DNA from: Nonomuraea terrae
GTDB lineage: Bacteria; Actinomycetota; Actinomycetes; Streptosporangiales; Streptosporangiaceae
DNA: 53,152 nt
NCBI RefSeq assembly: GCF_004348995.1
Contig: NZ_SMKQ01000037.1
Coordinates: 1-53,152, forward strand
Direction: 5' to 3'
Part shown: piece by piece, positions 1 through 7,942 of the stretch
How positions within the stretch are numbered: the first letter of the stretch is position 1
Layout: each line of letters opens with the position of its first letter
Notes under the pieces: model-generated
The model's database searches: none
What the model was told of the DNA's origin: nothing
What the model saw: the letters and a program-made list of their open reading frames with translations, nothing else
Translations under genes and position numbers: made by a program

Positions 1-555
1 CGTCGGGGCCGCGGGCCAGGCGAGCGGGTCGGCGCCCAGCTCCATCAGCAGCGGCACCTGTTCCTTGCACCACGGCGAGATCGCGAGCAGGCCGTTCCTG
101 ACGCCGTCGGCGAACTCCTTCCACGGCATCCAGCGCACCTCCCCCACCTCGTCCGGGTTGGGCCGGGCGGACGCGTCGACCATGACGCGGTAGACGGGGC
201 AGAGCTCGTGCTCCACGATGCCGTTGGCCATGACGGCGCGGTAGGCGAAGGTGGGCAGCACGAGGTCGACGCGCTCGACCTCCAGGCCGAGCTCGTACGA
301 CAGCCGGCGCACGACGGCGTTTTCGAGCGGCTCTCCGGGCAGGGGGTGACCGCAGCAGCTGTTGGTCCACACCCCCGGCCACGTGATCTTGTGATCCGCC
401 CTCCTGGTGAGCAGCACGTGACCTTCGCGGTCGAAGACGTAGCTGGAGAACGCAAGATGAAGGGGTGTCTCGTGGCCGTGCACCGACGTCTTGGGCGCCG
501 TGCCCAGCGCGTGGCCGGCACGATCGACGAGCACCACGTGTTCCTCAGTCGTCAC
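1..555 (-). CDS. idi: isopentenyl-diphosphate delta-isomerase, type I (C-terminus beyond window)
   Basis: This Nudix-fold enzyme interconverts isopentenyl and dimethylallyl diphosphate in isoprenoid synthesis. The reading frame starts at GTG (553-555, protein MTTEEHVVLVD) and stays open for 185 codons to the window edge, so only a short C-terminal tail is missing. The catalytic Cys lies in the TNSCCGHP motif (Cys68), with candidate metal ligands His26, His33, His70, Glu115 and Glu117 (motif VEHELC) matching the E. coli enzyme's pattern. Trp63 lies in the WPGVWTN segment. No clear Shine-Dalgarno precedes the GTG. The gene is divergent from the MFS exporter at 676, and no other isoprenoid gene is visible. 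Family assignment is firm from the motifs. Confidence 0.93.
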   Translation of the reverse strand, partial: MTTEEHVVLVDRAGHALGTAPKTSVHGHETPLHLAFSSYVFDREGHVLLTRRADHKITWPGVWTNSCCGHPLPGEPLENAVVRRLSYELGLEVERVDLVLPTFAYRAVMANGIVEHELCPVYRVMVDASARPNPDEVGEVRWMPWKEFADGVRNGLLAISPWCKEQVPLLMELGADPLAWPAAPT

Positions 556-663
556 GCTTTGAAGCGTACGTGATCATGATGGCCGTTCGGAACCCCGTTC
601 GGTATGCAATCTCGGCCTGCGGCCTTCGACTTCGCAGCTTCGTGAGCGATGGGTCGCGGGGGC

Positions 664-676
664 TAGGCTGACGGCG
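664..676 (+). promoter_or_regulatory. -10 element TAGGCT, probable leaderless start of the MFS gene
   Basis: TAGGCT (664-669) ends 6 nt before the GTG start codon at 676 and no ribosome binding site is present. This spacing puts transcription start at or next to the GTG, the usual actinomycete leaderless arrangement. The same -10-to-GTG spacing recurs upstream of the threonine aldolase (15862-15874). Inference only; no -35 is convincing. Confidence 0.4.
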
Positions 677-1962
677 TGTCTTTCGTCGCCGATCTACGCG
701 TGGTCCTCCAGGGCAGAGATTTCCGGCGCTTGTTCGGCACCCGGCTGGTCTCCCAGTTCTCCGACGGGATCTTCCAGTTCGCGGTGACCGGGTTCGCCTT
801 CTTCAGCCCCGAGAACCAGACGACCGCGCTCGAGGTGGCCGCCGGGCTGGCGGTGCTGCTGCTGCCGTACAGCGTGCTCGGCCCCTTCGTCGGCGTCTTC
901 ATCGACCGGTGGTCCCGGCGGCAGATCCTCATGATCGCGCCGTTCATCCGCGGCCTGCTGCTGTTCGTGACCGCGGCGCTGGTGGCCACCGACGCGCCCG
1001 ACCCGGCGTTCTACGCCGCGGCGCTCGGCGTCCTCGGCGTCAACCGGTTCTTCCTGGCCGCGCTCGGCGCCTCGCTGCCGCACGTCGTGCCGGCCGACCG
1101 GCTGATGGCGGCCAACGCGGTGACGCCCACGTCCGGCACCGTCGTCACGTTCATCGGCGCGGGCGTCGGCTTCCTGCTGCGCGACATCTTCGGCGGCAGC
1201 GACTTCGGCGTCGCGCTGCTCATGGTGGTCTCGGGCGTGGTCTTCGGCCTGAGCGCGCTGGTCGCACGGACGATGGGCCGCCGGCTGCTCGGCCCGTCCG
1301 ACGACCCCGACCGGCCGCAGGCCCGCGAGGCCCTGCGCAACGTCGTCGTCGGCCTGGCCGACGGCGCCAAACACCTGGTGCGCCACCGCCGCGCCGCCAG
1401 CACCCTGGGCGCGCTGGCCGCCCACCGCTTCCTGTACGGCATGTGCACGGCGCTCGGCATCATCCTCTACCGCTACTACTTCACCGACGGCGATCCCGAC
1501 GCCGCGCTGCGCGGCATCGGCCTGGTGGTGGCCGCCTCCGGCTTCGGCTACTTCATGGCCGTGATCATCACCCCGTACGCGACCGAGCGGTTCACGATCG
1601 AGCGGTGGGTGCCGATCGCGCTGGCATCTGCAGGGGTGCTGACGGCGGCGCTGGTGCTGCCGTTCCAGGAGTGGGGGCTGCCGGTGGCCGGGTTCGTGCT
1701 GGGCGTGGCCGGGCAGAGCGTCAAGATCTGCGCCGACACGGCCGTCCAGCGCGACGTGGAGGACATCTACCTCGGCCGGGCGTTCTCGATCTACGACATG
1801 CTCTTCAACGGCATGTACGTGCTCGCCGCGGCCGTGGCGGCGGCGATCCTGCCGGCCGACGGCAAGTCGTACCTCGCCGTCGTGATCATCTCGGTGGGCT
1901 ACCCGGTGGCGGCGCTCGCCTACCGGGCGGTCACCTCGTCGTCACGCGCCCAGGTCGTTTGA
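676..1962 (+). CDS. MFS transporter (MFS_3/enterobactin-exporter-like)
   Basis: A 428-residue integral membrane protein with about 12 hydrophobic segments. The MFS signature loop between helices 2 and 3 is visible as GVFIDRWSRRQ (residues about 73-83). The N-terminal RDFRRLFGTRLVSQFSDG is typical of the MFS_3 group of drug or siderophore exporters; the substrate cannot be told from sequence. The GTG start has no Shine-Dalgarno but sits 6 nt past a -10 element. The 3' end overlaps the convergent cca gene by 21 bp. Upstream runs idi on the opposite strand, so the gene is monocistronic. Confidence 0.85.
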   Translation: MSFVADLRVVLQGRDFRRLFGTRLVSQFSDGIFQFAVTGFAFFSPENQTTALEVAAGLAVLLLPYSVLGPFVGVFIDRWSRRQILMIAPFIRGLLLFVTAALVATDAPDPAFYAAALGVLGVNRFFLAALGASLPHVVPADRLMAANAVTPTSGTVVTFIGAGVGFLLRDIFGGSDFGVALLMVVSGVVFGLSALVARTMGRRLLGPSDDPDRPQAREALRNVVVGLADGAKHLVRHRRAASTLGALAAHRFLYGMCTALGIILYRYYFTDGDPDAALRGIGLVVAASGFGYFMAVIITPYATERFTIERWVPIALASAGVLTAALVLPFQEWGLPVAGFVLGVAGQSVKICADTAVQRDVEDIYLGRAFSIYDMLFNGMYVLAAAVAAAILPADGKSYLAVVIISVGYPVAALAYRAVTSSSRAQVV

Positions 1963-3411
1963 CCTCGCCCACTCCAGCAGCGCCTCGGTGGCGGCCTCCT
2001 TGCCGATCATGCCCTTGTCGAGCCTGAGGTCGAGCAGGAACTTGTAGGCCCGCCCCACGACCGGCCCCGGGCCGACACCCAGCACGCGCTGGATCTCGTT
2101 GCCGTCGAGCTCGGGCCGGATCTTGGCCAGCTCCTCCTCCTCGGCCAGCCGGGCGATGCGCTCCTCGAGCTGGTCGTAGGTGCGCGACAGCGCCGCCGCC
2201 TTGCGCTTGTTGCGGGTGGTGCAGTCGGCCCTGGTCAGCTTGTGGAGCCGGTCGAGCAGGTGGCCGGCGTCGCGGACGTAGCGGCGCACGGCGGCGTCGG
2301 TCCACTCGCCCGTGCCGTAGCCGTGGAAGCGCAGGTGGAGCTCGACCAGCCGGGCGACGTCGGCCACGACGTCCTTCGGGAACTTCAGCTCGGTCATGCG
2401 CTTCTTCGTCATCTGGGCGCCGACCACCTCGTGGTGGTGGAACGACACCCGCCCGCCGGGCTCGTGGCGGCGGGTCTTGGGCTTGCCGATGTCGTGCATG
2501 AGCGCCGCCCAGCGCAGGATGCGGTCGGGACCGTCCTCCTCCTGCGCGACGGCCTGGTCGAGCACGGTCAGGCTGTGCTCGTAGACGTCCTTGTGGCGGT
2601 GGTGCTCGTCGATCTCCAGGCGCAGCTTGGGCAGCTCCGGCAGCACGCGCGCGGCCAGCCCGGTCTGCACCAGCAGCCGCAGGCCCTCGCGCGGGTCCGC
2701 GCCGCAGACGAGCTTGTCCAGCTCGTCGCGGATGCGCTCGGCCGAGACGATCTCGATGCGCTCGGCCATCGCCGTCATGGCCTCGAGGGCCGCGGGGTCG
2801 ACGGTGAAGCCGAGCTGGGAGGCGAACCTGGCCGCCCTGAGCATGCGCAGCGGGTCGTCGCCGAACGAGCGCTCGGCCGGACCCGGCGTGCGCAGCACCT
2901 TGGCCCGCAGGTCGCGCAGCCCGCCGTAGGGGTCGGCGAACTCGTGGGACGGCAGCCGCACGGCCATCGCGTTGACCGCGAAGTCGCGCCGCTCCAGGTC
3001 GGCCTCCAGCGTCTCGCCGTACATCACGTCGGGCTTGCGCGACTTGGGGTCGTACGACTCGCTGCGGTACGTCGTGACCTCGATCTGCCAGCCGCCCTTG
3101 CGCAGGCCGACGGTGCCGAAGTCGATGCCGATCGTCCAGACGGAGTCGGCCCAGTCCTTGACGATCTCGAGCACCCGCTCGGGGCGGGCGTCGGTGGTCA
3201 GGTCGAGGTCGTTGCCGATGCGGCCGAGCAGGAGGTCGCGCACCGGCCCGCCGACGAGGGCCAGCTCATGGCCCTGCGCGGCGAAGAGGCGGCCGAGCTC
3301 GTCGGCCACCGGGGCGATCTTGCGGAACAGGTCGGTCATGGCCCGCTGCTGGCTTTCGGTCAAAGTTGAGTCGGACAAACGAGTCGGGTCCTTCGGCTGA
3401 TTCCGGAACAT
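1942..3411 (-). CDS. cca: CCA tRNA nucleotidyltransferase / polynucleotide adenylyltransferase family
   Basis: Adds or repairs the 3' CCA of tRNAs. The 489-residue protein (start MFRNQPKDPT) carries the class II nucleotidyltransferase head GGPVRD (54-59) with the metal-binding DLD (68-70), RRDFAVNA (141-148), and an HD phosphohydrolase-type motif LMHDIGK (about 304-310) in its C-terminal half. The frame is open up to 3576, but the ATG at 3411 has a GGGGGA Shine-Dalgarno about 5 nt upstream and gives the length usual in actinomycetes. Its place beside murJ and the DUF6049 gene is the conserved arrangement. It converges on the MFS gene with a 21-bp overlap. Confidence 0.93.
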   Translation of the reverse strand: MFRNQPKDPTRLSDSTLTESQQRAMTDLFRKIAPVADELGRLFAAQGHELALVGGPVRDLLLGRIGNDLDLTTDARPERVLEIVKDWADSVWTIGIDFGTVGLRKGGWQIEVTTYRSESYDPKSRKPDVMYGETLEADLERRDFAVNAMAVRLPSHEFADPYGGLRDLRAKVLRTPGPAERSFGDDPLRMLRAARFASQLGFTVDPAALEAMTAMAERIEIVSAERIRDELDKLVCGADPREGLRLLVQTGLAARVLPELPKLRLEIDEHHRHKDVYEHSLTVLDQAVAQEEDGPDRILRWAALMHDIGKPKTRRHEPGGRVSFHHHEVVGAQMTKKRMTELKFPKDVVADVARLVELHLRFHGYGTGEWTDAAVRRYVRDAGHLLDRLHKLTRADCTTRNKRKAAALSRTYDQLEERIARLAEEEELAKIRPELDGNEIQRVLGVGPGPVVGRAYKFLLDLRLDKGMIGKEAATEALLEWARSNDLGA

Positions 3412-3491
3412 ATCCCCCGAGCCACACCAGGTCCGGGTTACCTTCGGTCCAAGGACCGTCGGGGGCCATCGAATGAGGCAAGGAGGACTAT

Positions 3492-4016
3492 ATGAAGGAC
3501 GCCCTCGCGATCCACCGCTGGCTCCTCGCACACCAGGTCCATCATGAGATCGTACGCCTTCCGCGGCCCATGACATGCGCGGAAGAACTGCCCGAGACGG
3601 TCTCCGCGGCGCATGACAGGTGCCTGATGGTGACGGTGTATGACGTGGTGACCAGGGCAGGCCGCGAGGTCGTCGCCGGGGTGACCTCCCCTGTCTCGCT
3701 GCCCCCGCGCCCCGGAGCGCTCGGCGGTCTGCTCGGCGCGCGGCAGGTCCGGCCGGCTCCCGCCCACGTGGTCAACGCCGCCACCGACTACGCCGACGGG
3801 CTCGTCTGCCCGCTGCTGCTGCCGGAGTCGCTGCCCGTCTTCATCGACGACCGCCTCCCCACGGACGCCGACACGATCTTCATGCCCACCGGAGAGCGGC
3901 ACACCGCGCTCGCCCTTCGCGGCCTCGACCTGCTGACTCACCTGCCGGGCAAGATAGTCGATCTACGCGGCTCGCGCCCCAGAGGATCACGTGGGGCGGT
4001 CGCGAGACGGCACTGA
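3492..4016 (+). CDS. YbaK/EbsC-type aminoacyl-tRNA deacylase-like protein
   Basis: A 174-residue protein resembling the YbaK/ProX superfamily, whose members hydrolyse mischarged tRNAs. It begins MKDALAIHRWLLAHQVHHEIV, the helix-strand opening of this fold, and ends with a FMPTGERHTALALRGLDLLTH stretch where related proteins have a conserved glycine-rich strand and helix. The classical catalytic Lys cannot be placed with certainty. A strong AAGGAGG lies 6 nt before the ATG. The gene is divergent from cca (80 bp apart) and upstream of the DUF6049-murJ pair. Function of the subfamily is inferred from fold resemblance only. Confidence 0.7.
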   Translation: MKDALAIHRWLLAHQVHHEIVRLPRPMTCAEELPETVSAAHDRCLMVTVYDVVTRAGREVVAGVTSPVSLPPRPGALGGLLGARQVRPAPAHVVNAATDYADGLVCPLLLPESLPVFIDDRLPTDADTIFMPTGERHTALALRGLDLLTHLPGKIVDLRGSRPRGSRGAVARRH

Positions 4017-4034
4017 GCCCGTACCATTGCGGGC

Positions 4035-4070
4035 GTGCGTCGTCGTAGTCCAGCCCGGGCGTCAGCGTGA
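4035..4070 (+). CDS. candidate 11-residue leader peptide upstream of the DUF6049 gene
   Basis: A mini-ORF GTG...TGA encodes MRRRSPARASA. TACCAT (4022-4027) ends 7 nt before its GTG, compatible with a leaderless transcript. Its TGA overlaps the GTG start of the DUF6049 gene (GTGA, 4067-4070), so ribosomes finishing the leader could re-initiate there. No Shine-Dalgarno is seen for the downstream GTG, which makes coupling attractive. Entirely inferential; it could also be chance. Confidence 0.35.
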   Translation: MRRRSPARASA

Positions 4071-6172
4071 TCCGTAAGGCCGCGCTGACCGCCGTGCTGT
4101 CCGCCGCGTTGCTCGCCCCCCAGGTGGCGGCCGCGCCGAGCACGGCTGCCGCGCGGGCGCCGGAAGTGCTCGCCGCGCAGGTCAGGCAGACCTTGACGGT
4201 GTCGATCGCGTCGATCACGCCGGAGGTGCCGAAGAACCTCACCGACGAGATCACCTTCACCGGCACCGTACGCAACGACACCGGCACGTCGCTGGCCAAC
4301 GTCTCCGTGCGCCTGCGCTACCAGGCGCAGCCCTTCACCGACCGGGCCTCCCTGGCCGCCTACCAGACCGACCAGAACACCCCGGTCCCGGCCAACGTCT
4401 CCCGGACCTCCAGGATGTACATCCCGACGCTGGCCGCGGGGGCCGAGGCGCGCTGGCAGTTCACCGCGACGCCCGTGCAGCTCGGCTACCGGTCGTTCGG
4501 GGCCTATCCGATCGCCGTCGACGTGGCCTCCAACGAGGTGCCCATGGCGACGCAGCGCACCTACCTGACGTACGCGCCGCCCACTGCCCCGAAGCCGCCG
4601 CGCAACAAGCTGGCCGTGGTGCTGCCCGTGATCGACCGGCCCCATCGGGCGACCGACGACCCGCTGTTCGTCGACGACGAGCTCAGCCAGGAGATCGGCG
4701 ACCGCGGCCGCCTGGCCGACCTGGCCCGCATCGCGCAGTCCGCGCCGAGCAGCACGACCTGGGTCGTCGACCCGGCGCTGCTCGACGACCTCGACACGAT
4801 GTCGCGCGGCTACCGCGTCAAGGTCGACGACGACGAGGAGACCAGGCCGGCCAGCACGGCGGCGGCGTCGTGGCTGACCACCATGCGCACCTCCCTGGCC
4901 TCCTCCCCCGTGGTCGCGACCCCGTACGCCGACCCCGACGTGGCCGCGCTCGCCCACCAGGGGCTCGACACGCAACCCTCCCGGGCCGTCGAGCTGGGCG
5001 CGGAGAAGGCCGAGGCGCTGCTCAGCCGCAACGCCAAGACCAACGTCAACTGGCCGGCCGCCGGCCTGCTCGACCCCGACGCCCTCGACCTGCTCTCGGT
5101 CAGCGGGGTCGACAGAGTTCTGCTCAACTCCACCAACCTGCCGCCGCAGACGCCGCTCACCACCACCCCCGACGCCGCCGCGACGCTCGACTCGGTCAAC
5201 GGCCCCGTCACCGCGCTGGTGCCCGACCCCGAGCTGAGCCGACTGTTCGAGCCGCCGTCCGGCACCTCCACGCTGCTGAGCACGCAGCGCTTCATCGCGG
5301 AGACCGCGATGATCGCCGCCGAGCCCGGCCAGATCCAGCCGAGGTCGCTGGTGGCCGCCCCCTCGCGGCGCTGGAACCCCAACCCGTCGCTCGTGACCGC
5401 GCTGCTGAAGACCGCGGGCCGGCTGCCGTGGCTGCAGCTGACCAGCCTGGAGTCGATCAAGCCGGGCAAGGCGTCCGTACCGCGCGCCGGGCTGACCTAC
5501 ACCGCCCAGCAGCGCAAGGACGAGCTGAGCCGCAAATACCTCGAGCCGGTCAAGGAGATCTGGATCCAGGCGCAGCTCACCTCCATCGTCAAGGTGAACA
5601 AGACGCAGCCCGCGTTCGACGCCGCGGTGTTGCGGCTGACCTCGTCGGGCTGGCGCGGCAGCGCGCGGGCGGGCCGGGCGCTGACCAAGCTGGTCGGCGC
5701 GGCCGTCGACGCGGCCACCGACAAGGTCCAGATCACCGGCGCGGGCCCCGACCGCCCCCGTACGCTCGCGGGCAGCGACGGCGTGGTGCCCATCAGCGTG
5801 CGAAACTCGCTGACCACCCCGGTCGACATCGTGGTCGACGTCAAGTCCAACAACCCTGAAGTGCTGCAGGTCGACTTCAAGGAGCAGCTGACGATCGGCG
5901 GCGGCCAGAGCGGCACGGTCCAGGTGCCGATGAACGCCGCCCTCAGCGGTGACGCGACGGTGACCGTGCAGCTGCGCACGGCCGACGGCCAGCCGTACGG
6001 CGAGCCGCAGCGGATGACCATCCGCACGACCGGCTACACCGGCATCGCCCTGGTGATCGTGGGCGCCGCGCTCACCGTGATGCTCGCCGCCGTGGTGACG
6101 CGGCTGCTGCGGCGCCGGTCCCAGCGCAAGCTCGCGCGTGCCGCCAAGTCCCCGGAAAGTGAGACCGTATGA
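4067..6172 (+). CDS. DUF6049 family membrane-anchored extracellular protein
   Basis: A 701-residue secreted protein of unknown function found beside murJ in actinomycetes. Residues 1-25 form a signal peptide (MIRKAALTAVLSAALLAPQVAAA). A large extracytoplasmic region follows, with two Ig-like beta-rich stretches at about 40-160 and 560-650. One transmembrane helix lies at about 653-675 (GIALVIVGAALTVMLAAVV), followed by a basic cytoplasmic tail (RLLRRRSQRK). The stop overlaps the murJ start (ATGA), so the two are translationally coupled and probably act together in lipid II export or envelope assembly. That role is inference from context. Confidence 0.83.
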   Translation: MIRKAALTAVLSAALLAPQVAAAPSTAAARAPEVLAAQVRQTLTVSIASITPEVPKNLTDEITFTGTVRNDTGTSLANVSVRLRYQAQPFTDRASLAAYQTDQNTPVPANVSRTSRMYIPTLAAGAEARWQFTATPVQLGYRSFGAYPIAVDVASNEVPMATQRTYLTYAPPTAPKPPRNKLAVVLPVIDRPHRATDDPLFVDDELSQEIGDRGRLADLARIAQSAPSSTTWVVDPALLDDLDTMSRGYRVKVDDDEETRPASTAAASWLTTMRTSLASSPVVATPYADPDVAALAHQGLDTQPSRAVELGAEKAEALLSRNAKTNVNWPAAGLLDPDALDLLSVSGVDRVLLNSTNLPPQTPLTTTPDAAATLDSVNGPVTALVPDPELSRLFEPPSGTSTLLSTQRFIAETAMIAAEPGQIQPRSLVAAPSRRWNPNPSLVTALLKTAGRLPWLQLTSLESIKPGKASVPRAGLTYTAQQRKDELSRKYLEPVKEIWIQAQLTSIVKVNKTQPAFDAAVLRLTSSGWRGSARAGRALTKLVGAAVDAATDKVQITGAGPDRPRTLAGSDGVVPISVRNSLTTPVDIVVDVKSNNPEVLQVDFKEQLTIGGGQSGTVQVPMNAALSGDATVTVQLRTADGQPYGEPQRMTIRTTGYTGIALVIVGAALTVMLAAVVTRLLRRRSQRKLARAAKSPESETV

Positions 6173-7776
6173 GCCGCATGCTTCGGGCCAGCGCCATCAT
6201 GGCGGCGGGCACCATGGTGTCCAGGGTCACGGGGTTCGTGCGGACGATGGTGCTCGCCTACGCCATCGGCACCATGGCGCTGGGCGACGCCTACAACGCG
6301 GCGTACGCGATCCCGTACAGCATCCTCGACCTGCTGCTGCTCGGGGTGCTGAGCAGCGTCGTCGTGCCGATGATCGTGCGGGCGCAGCAGCGCGACCCCG
6401 ACGGCGGCCGGGCCTACGAGCAGCGGCTGCTGACCCTCGCCACGGTCGCGCTGATGATCGTGGCGGCGCTCGCCGTGCTGGCCGCGCCGCTGCTCATCGA
6501 CCTCTACACCGTCTGGGACCACGACAGCAGGAAGTTCGAGGTCGCGGTCACGCTGGCTCGCTACATCCTGCCGCAGCTGGCCTTCTTCGGCGTCGGCGCG
6601 GTGGCGGGCGCCATCCTCAACACCCGTGACCGTTACGGCGCCCCCATGTGGGCCCCGGTGCTCAACAACGTGGTCGTCATCTGCGTGTTCGTGGCGTACG
6701 CCGCGATCGGCACGGGCGGCGGCGACATCACGGAGGTGACCGACGGCGACCTGACGCTGCTCGGCCTCGGCACCACGGCCGGCATCGTGGCCCAGGCGAT
6801 GGTGCTGATCGTGGCGCTGCGCCGGGCCGGGTTCTCCTTCGTGCCCCGCTTCGACCTGCGCAACGCCCGGCTCGGCGAGATGGCCAGGATGGGCGTCTGG
6901 ACCATCGGGTACGTCATCGTCACCCAGCTGGGCTTCGTGCTGACCACCAACCTGGCCAGCGACGCGGGCGACGTGGTGGCGGGTCACGGCATCACCCCGT
7001 ACACCCTGGCCTTCCAGCTCTTCCAGCTCCCGTACGGCGTCATCGGCGTCTCGGTGATCACCGCCATGCTGCCGCGCATGAGCCGGGCGGTGACCGAAGG
7101 GCGGCTCGACGACGTGCGCGGCGAGTTCGGGTCGAGCGTGCGGCTGATCTGCTCGGTGATGGTGCCGGTGTCGCTGCTGCTGATGGTGCTCGGGCCGGCG
7201 GTCACCGTGCCGATCTACGCCCGCGGCGCCACCAGCGTCGCCGACGCCGTCTACATCGGCAACGTGCTGCAGGTCTACGGGCTGGCGCTGGTGCCGTTCG
7301 CGATCTTCCAGCTGCTGCTGCGGGTCTTCTACAGCTTCGGCGACACCCGCACGCCGGTGTTCATCGGTGCCGGCACGACCGCGGTCAACGCCGCCCTCAT
7401 GGTGCTGTTCTACGTGCTGCTGCCGACCGCGTACGCGGTGATGGGGCTGGCGCTGGCATACGCGATCGCGTACGCGCTGGGGGCGGTGGTGGCCTGGATC
7501 CTGGCCAGTCGCCGGGTCCAGGGCCTGGGCGGATGGGCCGTCGGCATGGCGATGACCAGGATGTATCTCGCCTCCCTGCCCACCGCCGTGCTGGCTCTGG
7601 CGAGCGTATGGGTGGTCACGGAGACGCTCGACGGGCTAGGGTTCCTCAACTCGGTGATCGTCCTTGCCATCGGCGGCGGCCTGGGAATGCTGCTGTATCT
7701 CGGCGTGGCCCACAGAATGCGCATTCCTGAGGTCAACTCGATCGTTGGGATGGTCGCAAGACGGGTAGGTCGGTAA
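6169..7776 (+). CDS. murJ: lipid II flippase MurJ/MviN
   Basis: A polytopic 535-residue MOP-superfamily transporter that flips lipid II to the outer face for peptidoglycan synthesis. The family opening ASAIMAAGTMVSRVTGFVRT and about 14 hydrophobic helices are visible. The protein ends after the membrane domain (RIPEVNSIVGMVARRVGR). The mycobacterial MviN instead continues into a pseudokinase and an extracellular domain, which here is a separate downstream gene (7943). The ATG overlaps the DUF6049 stop, so this is a conserved coupled pair. Confidence 0.95.
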   Translation: MSRMLRASAIMAAGTMVSRVTGFVRTMVLAYAIGTMALGDAYNAAYAIPYSILDLLLLGVLSSVVVPMIVRAQQRDPDGGRAYEQRLLTLATVALMIVAALAVLAAPLLIDLYTVWDHDSRKFEVAVTLARYILPQLAFFGVGAVAGAILNTRDRYGAPMWAPVLNNVVVICVFVAYAAIGTGGGDITEVTDGDLTLLGLGTTAGIVAQAMVLIVALRRAGFSFVPRFDLRNARLGEMARMGVWTIGYVIVTQLGFVLTTNLASDAGDVVAGHGITPYTLAFQLFQLPYGVIGVSVITAMLPRMSRAVTEGRLDDVRGEFGSSVRLICSVMVPVSLLLMVLGPAVTVPIYARGATSVADAVYIGNVLQVYGLALVPFAIFQLLLRVFYSFGDTRTPVFIGAGTTAVNAALMVLFYVLLPTAYAVMGLALAYAIAYALGAVVAWILASRRVQGLGGWAVGMAMTRMYLASLPTAVLALASVWVVTETLDGLGFLNSVIVLAIGGGLGMLLYLGVAHRMRIPEVNSIVGMVARRVGR

Positions 7777-7942
7777 AGAACGCGGGCGGAATCTCCTCGG
7801 CACTACCATGGAGCCCGACACGCGCGAATGGAAGCAGGAGGGGCGTGGGCGGATCCACCCGGCATAGCGGGCCTTCGTGGGACACGCCCACGCAGGTGAG
7901 TCGAGTCATGAGCACGCCCGATCGGCGCAGCGGAGAGAGCCA

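Noticed and set aside
3412..3576. N-terminal extension of cca to 3576
   Set aside because: Overlaps the divergent YbaK-like gene and is not needed; the ATG at 3411 has a good Shine-Dalgarno.
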